Positions 53,378 through 59,592 of a stretch of DNA of 64,000 nucleotides are shown piece after piece. How positions within the stretch are numbered: the first letter of the stretch is position 1; every line of letters begins with the position of its first letter. The stretch is from contig CAZELP010000002.1 of the NCBI GenBank assembly GCA_964513205.1, forward strand, positions 1 to 64,000. Reading direction: 5' to 3'. The position numbers and the translations under genes were made by a program. The notes under the pieces were generated by a model. The model searched no databases. It saw only the letters and a program-made list of their open reading frames with translations, and was not told the DNA's origin. The stretch is from JAGVJT01 sp964513205. GTDB lineage: Bacteria > Pseudomonadota > Gammaproteobacteria > Legionellales > Legionellaceae.

Positions 53378-54088
53378 TTTATAGCTTGTGCTAACAATAT
53401 GGGGCTCACTACTTGGAGCAGTATGTTGTTCGTTTCTTATTGAAGGGTAAATTGGAGTCCCATCTCTATTTCGCAGAGGCTCAGGAATATAAGAATCCAT
53501 GGTCTCGATCCGTTTTTCTAACAAAGGCGTCGATGATCTAGCTACATGCTTTGACTGTTCCAAAAGTATCTTTACTGTTGGGCAAGCTCTGCTTCGTAAG
53601 AGCTCGTCGACCATGTCACGGCAAAGATCATTTTCTGATGATTCAATCGTATTTTTTAATTTAGAGATGATTCTGACATCATTAAATTTTTCTGGCGATT
53701 CTGCATAATATTGCTCCAATCTATTTATGGTGCGCGTAGTCGTCTCTATTTTTAATAATGCTTGATCTAAACAAGATAATAACCATTCTGAGCTTTCACT
53801 TTCCAATTTGCATCGTTCTTTTCTTTGCAAATCCTCAGCTGACAATTCATCGTCATGGATATTTATGAGCGTAAATAGCGCGAGAGCACATTTCTTCTCA
53901 ACAACGGCTTCTTCTAATAAAGTCAAAGCAGTTGAAAGATCAGCTTTCATTGCTTTAGGTAAAATGCTGCTTGGTATCATCATTCCTGCGATATGGTTTA
54001 ATACTAAACCGTCAATATAGTCATTGATCAGTGATTTTAAAAAGTGCTTATCAATTTGTGATTTATTTTGTTCAAATTTAGAAAACAT
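53078..54088 (-). CDS. Putative effector with the shared C-terminal module (protein A)
   Basis: The 336-aa protein starts at ATG 54088 after AAGGA. Residues 1-237 are helical and unrecognised. From EVLKQTDQYISMLQ onwards (about 240-336) it is almost identical to protein B upstream. That module has LMDDESKDIKERALAAQTLC, a helical SFFSFKKQEKQLHSNAQQLL stretch, and an acidic, Ser/Thr-rich end. Type IV effectors of this group carry their export signal at the C-terminus, so the shared tail may serve delivery. This is inference. Confidence 0.6.
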   Translation of the reverse strand: MFSKFEQNKSQIDKHFLKSLINDYIDGLVLNHIAGMMIPSSILPKAMKADLSTALTLLEEAVVEKKCALALFTLINIHDDELSAEDLQRKERCKLESESSEWLLSCLDQALLKIETTTRTINRLEQYYAESPEKFNDVRIISKLKNTIESSENDLCRDMVDELLRSRACPTVKILLEQSKHVARSSTPLLEKRIETMDSYIPEPLRNRDGTPIYPSIRNEQHTAPSSEPHIVSTSYKEVLKQTDQYISMLQKRNDLETLMDDESKDIKERALAAQTLCHSFFSFKKQEKQLHSNAQQLLSRLVSEMEIPKNANATVDSELFGPSETLPSSTRPGNV

Positions 54089-54149
54089 ATCGCATTCCTT
54101 CGTTTAAAATAGCTAACATTTATATTCGATATCTGTTCTTTGCCTTCAT

Positions 54150-54487
54150 ATCGTCTTAGCTCACTCTTTAATTTTTACTCTAGATATTTACACATTACCT
54201 GGTCTGGTAGAAGAAGATAAGGTTTCAGAGGGGCCAAACAACTCCGAATCAATTGTAGCGCTGGCATTTTCTGGTATCTCCATCTCACTCACCAAACGAC
54301 TCAGTAATTGTTGGGCATTACTATGTAATTGTTTTTCCTGCTTTTTAAAGCTGAAAAAACTGTGACACAAAGTTTGTGCGGCCAAAGCCCGCTCCTTGAT
54401 GTCTTTTGATTCATCGTCCATTAATGTCTCCAGATCATTTCTCCTTTGAAGCATTGAAATATATTGATCCGTTTGCTTCAAAACCTC
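54150..54487 (-). repeat. Duplicated C-terminal module, copy 2
   Basis: Counterpart of 53041-53377. The differences are scattered single bases plus one inserted T after the stop codon, so the duplication or conversion is recent. Confidence 0.9.
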
Positions 54488-55279
54488 GTCATTCAATCTG
54501 GATGTCTCTTCTGATAATGGCGTTGGTTTGTGTTGTTGTCTCTTGGGTATTGCGCTGAAATGAGTAAAATTCTCATTTGCTAGTGCTTTTGAAATGCTGA
54601 AAGAAAATTTCTTTTTTAACAAATCGTCATAACGACCTTCATGATAGTACACCATATCACGCTCTTCTTCAGGTGAAAGGCGTGTAATATCCTCCGGGGA
54701 ACGAGCAACCACCGCGCTGGCCTCGATACTATTGATATCAGCATGATTAATTTTTTCAAAGAACTCTGCTAGCACTTGTTGTTTTCGCTCACGGCCGACC
54801 CATAATCCAAATTTATCTAATGGTGATTCACCTTTAGAATTAGGTGTATCAAATGGTAGACCTGCATGCTGCATAATTGCGGCAATCATAATGAGTTTAT
54901 TGAGCTTCTCAGTTACAATGGGCTGATCAATATAACGCTCCATTAAACAATCATAGTCATTAAATATGGTTCCTATTATGGTCGAGTGAGTCATCTTATG
55001 CTCAAAATGAGGATTAGCACCATAATCCAGCAGCATTTTTACAATTAATGGATTTTGATGAATTGCGGCATGAAAAACGGGTGAGGTATGGCTTCCAGCT
55101 TCAGGATTCACACTGACCCCTGCATCCAGATAAAACTTGACCAGAGAAGGCTCATTGTAAGTAATAGCCCCTAAAAGTTTTTGATAATCTGTGCGAGCCT
55201 CTGTTAATCTAATACGAAGTTTGGCTCTATGTGACAGGCAATCAAAAGCCCGCTGTTTTTTACTTAATTTGATACCCAT
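54188..55279 (-). CDS. Ankyrin-repeat putative effector with the shared C-terminal module (protein B)
   Basis: The 363-aa protein starts at ATG 55279 after GAGGT. Residues about 30-145 form ankyrin repeats: YNEPSLVKFYLDAGVSVNPE, SPVFHAAIHQNPLIVKMLLD then YGANPHFEH, and TPNSKGESPLDKFG. Ankyrin repeats mediate protein binding and are common in Legionella effectors. The last 98 residues are the module shared with protein A. It follows the region 1.1-like gene by 19 bases. Confidence 0.7.
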   Translation of the reverse strand: MGIKLSKKQRAFDCLSHRAKLRIRLTEARTDYQKLLGAITYNEPSLVKFYLDAGVSVNPEAGSHTSPVFHAAIHQNPLIVKMLLDYGANPHFEHKMTHSTIIGTIFNDYDCLMERYIDQPIVTEKLNKLIMIAAIMQHAGLPFDTPNSKGESPLDKFGLWVGRERKQQVLAEFFEKINHADINSIEASAVVARSPEDITRLSPEEERDMVYYHEGRYDDLLKKKFSFSISKALANENFTHFSAIPKRQQHKPTPLSEETSRLNDEVLKQTDQYISMLQRRNDLETLMDDESKDIKERALAAQTLCHSFFSFKKQEKQLHSNAQQLLSRLVSEMEIPENASATIDSELFGPSETLSSSTRPGNV

Positions 55280-55298
55280 ATTTATTTACCTCATTAAA

Positions 55299-55832
55299 TT
55301 ATTTGTGATCCATGTGAGTTGACAAAACATCAATGTGTTCTGTCTTGACAAATTTTGAATCGGTCTTTCCAAATACAGATAGCTTTTGATGCGCGCTTCT
55401 CATTTCAATCTTTATTTGTTCAATATCTTTATTGCTCGTATGTTGCCCACTATTTCTATTAAAAGGTCCTTCTATTATGCCATTACTTAGATGGGCGTAT
55501 GTTCCAAACTCATCCCAGGTAAATCGAATTGGATCTGTCATACGACCGCTTTCGTGATCTACAGAACATATCACTTCTGCATCTTTCAGCATATCATCTG
55601 AAACCTCTTTTTTCGGGTTACCTTGTAATAAAGTCAATTCGTCTTCCGTTGGGGATTCTTCAAATAGTTTGATGCCCATATGAAACAAGATATGACTCAT
55701 GACTAAGATAGTGTTTTCATCAGCATCAGGATCCAGAGTCTTAATTTCTGCTTTGGTGATATATCCCTGTTGTTTTGCTAACTTTAAACGTTGTTCAAAA
55801 ATGGATATTTCTTCTTTTGATCGCATTATCAT
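55299..55832 (-). CDS. Protein with a domain resembling sigma-70 region 1.1
   Basis: Residues about 14-70 of this 177-aa protein resemble region 1.1 of the primary sigma factor: AKQQGYITKAEI (E. coli KEQGYLTYAEV) and HMGIKLFEESPTEDEL (E. coli DMGIQVMEEAPDADDL). No other sigma regions follow; residues 75-177 are unrecognised. In sigma-70 this domain fills the RNA polymerase cleft until DNA enters. A stand-alone copy could act on polymerase or have been recruited as a helical fold. Two ATG starts lie six bases apart after GAGG. It is part of the minus-strand effector-like group. Confidence 0.6.
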   Translation of the reverse strand: MIMRSKEEISIFEQRLKLAKQQGYITKAEIKTLDPDADENTILVMSHILFHMGIKLFEESPTEDELTLLQGNPKKEVSDDMLKDAEVICSVDHESGRMTDPIRFTWDEFGTYAHLSNGIIEGPFNRNSGQHTSNKDIEQIKIEMRSAHQKLSVFGKTDSKFVKTEHIDVLSTHMDHK

Positions 55833-55900
55833 TTTCCTCTCATTCCAACAAAAATAATTATACTTTTTGTTGCAAAAACGAGCAATACGGTGGATTTACC

Positions 55901-56707
55901 CTATTGACGGATTTGATGAGCGTAATGGAGGATTAATTCTTTGCTACTACGACACCCCAACTCTTTACGTAATATTTCTAGGTAGTGTTCGATGGTCTTG
56001 GGGGAAAGCTGCATCGTTTCTGAGATTTCTTTTATCGATCGACCTGAAACAAAATGCAATAAGCATCGCCCGCGTTGTTGGCTCAGATGCATGGGTAGAC
56101 CGGTTATTTTGTGTATGACAGAAATGTTTTGATTTAGACTTGACGGCGGTTGATGACCACGAGAAGCAAAATAGTCATGCGAATTGGGCAACGTGATTCT
56201 GTTTTCGGGGGAAGCTGCTTCTAAGATAATGTCTCTTGAGGCAAAATTATAAGTATCGATTAAATCCTGAATAAGCGCTCCGTTGTTGATCACAAAATGC
56301 ATGAAATCATCTGTATTTAAATCAAAAAATAAGGAATATAAGTGCTGACAATCTGCATCATTTTTGGCGTAATGCAAGGAGCAGTTTCCATAACTTGATC
56401 CAAGATTTTGTGCTACTTGTCGAAGCATTTTGAATAAAACCATACTTTCAGGGTATCTTGCTTCTAACACACGGTTGACATAGATTCCATTGTCCAAAAT
56501 TCTTCCTGATGAGTCAGTGCAAACGACAGGTATTTTATGACGGATATAATGCTCTTGTATTTCAGGATCTTCCATCAACATAGCAATTTCATCATGACTA
56601 AAAGTGATGTCATGATGAAATTTGATCACACCTCTATTTCGCAGAGATTGGCTATACTCACGGATATATTGATATGATTTTGTGCCATGTATTGTTTTAA
56701 CGTTCAT
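55901..56707 (-). CDS. LuxR-type transcription regulator
   Basis: ATG 56707 is preferred over an upstream TTG, giving 268 aa. The C-terminal helix-turn-helix (about residues 205-262) reads LSQQRGRCLLHFVSGRSIKE, ISETMQLSPKTIEHYLEIL, matching LuxR/FixJ DNA-binding domains. The N-terminal 190 residues are not a receiver domain with a phospho-Asp that I can identify. Regulators of this kind control virulence phases in Legionella. It heads the effector-like group and may regulate it. Confidence 0.75.
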   Translation of the reverse strand: MNVKTIHGTKSYQYIREYSQSLRNRGVIKFHHDITFSHDEIAMLMEDPEIQEHYIRHKIPVVCTDSSGRILDNGIYVNRVLEARYPESMVLFKMLRQVAQNLGSSYGNCSLHYAKNDADCQHLYSLFFDLNTDDFMHFVINNGALIQDLIDTYNFASRDIILEAASPENRITLPNSHDYFASRGHQPPSSLNQNISVIHKITGLPMHLSQQRGRCLLHFVSGRSIKEISETMQLSPKTIEHYLEILRKELGCRSSKELILHYAHQIRQ

Positions 56708-56944
56708 GTTGACTATTATAACACAAAGCAAAAACTCTTAATTAAAATACATTTAGAAAGTCAAACGAAATTACAGAAGGGTTTCATCGTAAGATGAAGT
56801 TGATTCAAAGACGGGCTTATGGCTTCAGAAACTCTGAGAATTATAGGGTGAGAGTTAGAGTGCTATGTGCTTGATTAAAAGAGCCCCCGCAAATGGGAAA
56901 GAGCCCTCATTTTCAAAGCCGCAGTGATACATTATCTTAAATCA

Positions 56945-57298
56945 TTAATAAGTTTTTCCATTTACCTGCGCAGATTGAATTTCTGTTGCATCCGTTTCTA
57001 GTGCTTTAGCTGTGGTAAAAAATCTATCTCCGCTCGTGCTTGATGGATGAACGACCAAACCTTGTTCACAAGCAAATTTGGCACGCGTTAAATCGCTAAT
57101 AGATTTATCATAAGATGTAGATGTTGCGTTATCTAGCAATATAAAGCCTGGACGTGCCGATATAGTGATTCCAAATCCAGTATGGTGCGTAACCTCGCGC
57201 GTTTCAGCAGACTTCATTAACATATCACGGTAAAGTTTACATGCAGAAATTGGTTCTTGTTGAGCGGGTGTGTTAGTTTGATTTTTTGCAGCTTTCAT
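56945..57298 (-). CDS. Protein of unknown function
   Basis: The start is placed at ATG 57298 (MKAAKNQTNTPAQ), 117 aa; an upstream TTG overlaps the only AAGG site. The chain is soluble with no signal peptide. FGITISARPGFILLDN near residue 41 and ISDLTRAKFACEQGLVVHP are the most structured parts. No family recognised. It lies 119 bases from the tRNA-Asn fragment and is separated from the LuxR gene by 237 bases in which I see no gene. Confidence 0.5.
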   Translation of the reverse strand: MKAAKNQTNTPAQQEPISACKLYRDMLMKSAETREVTHHTGFGITISARPGFILLDNATSTSYDKSISDLTRAKFACEQGLVVHPSSTSGDRFFTTAKALETDATEIQSAQVNGKTY

Positions 57299-57381
57299 GA
57301 GGACTACCAACCTTAATTCTACAGAATATCGAAAAATTTGATTTGAAAAAACAACTGAACCTTCGACATGAGAATCTCAGA

Positions 57382-57416
57382 ACTTCGGTGAGACTTGCCA
57401 CAATCCAGTACTGGTG
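57382..57416 (-). repeat. 35-base element, copy 2 (other copy 47787-47820)
   Basis: Read on the minus strand, this directly follows the CCA end of the tRNA-Asn fragment (CACCAGTACTGG...TCTCACCGAAGT). It matches copy 1 at about 29 of 34 positions and has the same orientation. Confidence 0.5.
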
Positions 57417-57463
57417 TGGCTCCCCGGGACGGGCTCGAACCGCCGACCTAATGATTAACAGTC
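57417..57463 (-). other. 3' fragment of tRNA-Asn (GTT), probable integration attachment site
   Basis: On the minus strand the 47 bases run from the anticodon arm (GACTGTTAATCATTAGGTCG, anticodon GTT) through the T arm with GGTTCGAGCC to the acceptor strand and CCA. The sequence upstream does not provide the matching 5' acceptor TCCCCGG or a proper D arm, so this is not a whole tRNA. Such 3' fragments are left where an element integrates into a tRNA gene. Confidence 0.75.
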
Positions 57464-57540
57464 GCAGTCTTAGCCATTACCCACAACACTCTACAACAAA
57501 TAACAATAATAAAATCAACAACCTAGAAACAGACCTATTG

Positions 57541-57606
57541 CTACCAATCGTTGTCATTTATTGCCATTACTTGCGGGCTAGTGTCCCATGAGTGTCCCAC
57601 AAAATC
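57541..57606 (-). pseudogene. Possible integrase 3' remnant
   Basis: On the minus strand a short frame reads VGHSWDTSPQVMAINDNDW then a stop. A stop also lies just upstream in frame. Such tails occur at the ends of tyrosine integrases that overlap their att sites, and the tRNA-Asn fragment is 78 bases away. No catalytic part is present, so the identity is tentative. Confidence 0.25.
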
Positions 57607-57615
57607 AATAATTTT

Positions 57616-58542
57616 TTAGACGTTTAAAACACGCTTGAGTTTATTGAGTTGCTCGTTCTTTTTATCATCAGGAATTTTGTTAACATTTTGCAGTTTCCAT
57701 TGGACACTAGGAAGATGTTCGATACCCTCTATGGGCAACAATGACCAATCAGGAGTGCCTGACTTCAAGTGCGTTAGAAACATTCGCTCATTGTCTGTGA
57801 AAGAATCCAGCAGCAAGTGAGGCAGACGTGCTCTAATATCTTTTAGTTCCTCATGTGTCACCGAAGTGGTGGTCATTCCTGCGAATTCATTTTTAAATGT
57901 ATTTTCAAATTCTTGTTGTGATGCCTCATTGATTCTTGGCTCAAGAAGCTCATGCATCGGTCTTGATCCACTGGCAAGATAAACAATAAACGCTTGCCGG
58001 ACGGCTTCGGTTAGTCCCTGGTTTTCTAACAAGAGTTTGATATCAAACAAATCGCGGGGGTGATATCTATCCAGGGCTGCGCATATTTTACCGCCGTATA
58101 AATCGGCAACGGATAAAGTTTTAACGCGCGTAAACTTCAAAAACTCATCTTGTGCTTTGTCGCATAGCTCTTTTTCTTCACACGGGAATACAGAACCTCT
58201 CAAGACAAAATTAGGTTCAATTTTAATCATAGCGTGATGAGTATGAACCTGAAGCTTGGATATAGCGCCATTTTTCATGGGTACGGTTTTGACTGTCAGA
58301 CCTAATCGTTCAATCAACTGTTTCATTTTTAACAGTTCAGTCTCAATATTTGGAAGGAAAACATCACGGCTTTCAATAGGTAGATAGGTCAGGTCAATAT
58401 CAACGCTTAACCTCGGCATATCATGGACAAACAAATTGATTGCTGTCCCGCCTTTTAAAGCAAAACATTTAACTTCATTCAGTACAGGTAAAACATCCAG
58501 TAAAAGCGACACCTGGTTTTTATAAACTTCTTGAAAACTCAA
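57616..58542 (-). CDS. AbiEii-type nucleotidyltransferase toxin
   Basis: The 308-aa protein has the DNA polymerase beta-like nucleotidyltransferase signature: ALKGGTAINLF (GG at 31-32) followed by RLSVDIDLTY (D48, D50), then KIEPNF and VADLYGGKICAALDRYHPRDLFD. AbiEii toxins stop growth and give abortive phage infection; the cognate AbiEi antitoxin lies directly upstream, four bases away. This is a type IV pair, in which the antitoxin acts mainly as a repressor. Confidence 0.88.
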   Translation of the reverse strand: MSFQEVYKNQVSLLLDVLPVLNEVKCFALKGGTAINLFVHDMPRLSVDIDLTYLPIESRDVFLPNIETELLKMKQLIERLGLTVKTVPMKNGAISKLQVHTHHAMIKIEPNFVLRGSVFPCEEKELCDKAQDEFLKFTRVKTLSVADLYGGKICAALDRYHPRDLFDIKLLLENQGLTEAVRQAFIVYLASGSRPMHELLEPRINEASQQEFENTFKNEFAGMTTTSVTHEELKDIRARLPHLLLDSFTDNERMFLTHLKSGTPDWSLLPIEGIEHLPSVQWKLQNVNKIPDDKKNEQLNKLKRVLNV

Positions 58543-58546
58543 CGCA

Positions 58547-59311
58547 CTACTCCTTGATTTCAGGTAAAGACAATTTATATTTAGGGAAATATTTGCCCCC
58601 GTTACCCAGTGCCCGCTTACCTGTTCCTAAGTCTATTTTTGTTATATCCAAACTGGAAATCCAAGGATGATTAAATTGCTCACTTAAATGCAAAAAAAGT
58701 CGCTTTACTTTGATTGAGTGACAATCTTCGAGTAATGCTTGAAGGACTTTAGGTCTCAATTGCGTTAGGTTTTCTATTAAATGGGTTATTTCACTTAACG
58801 ATTGATGTTGAGGGTATAAATAAAGTAATTCCAGTGCAGCTCTTTCAGGGCTTGAGATTTTTAAATTTACCCCATTGATAGGGCGTTCTACCAAACCTTG
58901 CTCATCAGAAAATAATGATGATTTGTATATCTCAAACTCTGCGTCCCACGCATTGGCTAATAACCATTTTGGTATTTTGGTGGTTGTAGGTGCAAATAGC
59001 ATAATCTGTTGTATGCCTTGCATAGGTACAAAATGTCCTAGCCCCAGTAAATGTAAGGCAGTTTTGCCTCCTACGTGTATAGGAGCAGCTAATTGCGTTT
59101 GTACTGCATTGATTGCACCTACCCAAGTGATGTGATCACCTGCCTTCTTATAGGCATTGGTTCCAAGCTTTTTTAATAATCCTGAATGGACATACCACCA
59201 CGCCAGCTTGGAAGATACGCCTTGCTCTTCAAGCCATGCGGCAGTCAATACTACACCTGATGGTGCTGTAACCATAAAATGGTTTATTTTTGATTCATTA
59301 TTTCTAGTCAT
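58547..59311 (-). CDS. AbiEi-type antitoxin/repressor
   Basis: The 254-aa protein has the AbiEi arrangement: an N-terminal winged-helix region (VLTAAWLEEQGVSSKLAWWY), then VGGKTALHLLGLGHFVP and ISSPERAALELLYLYPQHQS. It neutralises AbiEii and represses the operon. ATG 59311 would lie at or next to the predicted transcription start (TATAAT at 59319-59324), so the mRNA may be leaderless; ATG 59275 is a shorter alternative but has no ribosome site either. Confidence 0.85.
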   Translation of the reverse strand: MTRNNESKINHFMVTAPSGVVLTAAWLEEQGVSSKLAWWYVHSGLLKKLGTNAYKKAGDHITWVGAINAVQTQLAAPIHVGGKTALHLLGLGHFVPMQGIQQIMLFAPTTTKIPKWLLANAWDAEFEIYKSSLFSDEQGLVERPINGVNLKISSPERAALELLYLYPQHQSLSEITHLIENLTQLRPKVLQALLEDCHSIKVKRLFLHLSEQFNHPWISSLDITKIDLGTGKRALGNGGKYFPKYKLSLPEIKE

Positions 59312-59318
59312 ACTAGAT

Positions 59319-59348
59319 ATTATAGCATAAAGTTAAACCTAGGTTTAA
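59319..59348 (-). promoter_or_regulatory. abiE promoter with palindromic operator
   Basis: On the minus strand TATAAT lies seven bases before ATG 59311. Upstream of it, 59333-59348 is a perfect 16-base palindrome (TTAAACCTAGGTTTAA) that covers the spacer and -35 position. AbiEi proteins are known to bind inverted repeats in their own promoter, so this is a good operator candidate. Confidence 0.6.
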
Positions 59349-59455
59349 TTTAACTAGAAATATTCGAGGATTCCTAGAATTTTTAAATAAAATGTAAACT
59401 TTTTATAATTGTATGATTTAATGGGTGATATTTTATAGTCGATGTGTTGCCGCGA

Positions 59456-59502
59456 AGGAAAACTCACTCGTGCATTTTTATGTAGAGGAGTGAGCCATGT
59501 TA
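59456..59502 (+). repeat. Hairpin element, copy B (copy A at 52617-52665)
   Basis: The outer stem CTCACTC (59463-59469) pairs perfectly with GAGTGAG (59488-59494). The loop GTGCATTTTTATGTAGAG and tail CCATGTTA match copy A almost exactly, while the stem sequence differs from copy A in both arms. It lies in the spacer between the divergent abiE and hsd operons. Confidence 0.6.
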
Positions 59503-59509
59503 TTTGTAG

Positions 59510-59552
59510 TATAATCTGATTAATGGCGTTTATGGTAGTCAATTACCATTAA
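59510..59552 (+). promoter_or_regulatory. hsd promoter and inverted repeats
   Basis: TATAAT (59510-59515) is followed by ATGGTA (59532-59537) with TACCAT (59544-59549), nested in TTAATGG (59520-59526) with CCATTAA (59546-59552). They lie 40-70 bases before hsdR and could be an operator in the leader. No good -35 was found. Confidence 0.4.
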
Positions 59553-59592
59553 CCGAGATTATAAGTATTAAATGGACATAACAGTATAAAAA

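Noticed and set aside
57417..57489. Complete tRNA-Asn gene
   Set aside because: Only the 3' 47 bases fit; the 5' acceptor strand and D arm do not pair or match.
57343..57591. Open frame giving an 82-aa protein with WCGSPGRARTADLMINSRS
   Set aside because: It is the antisense reading of the tRNA-Asn fragment and its flank; such products are common false annotations.
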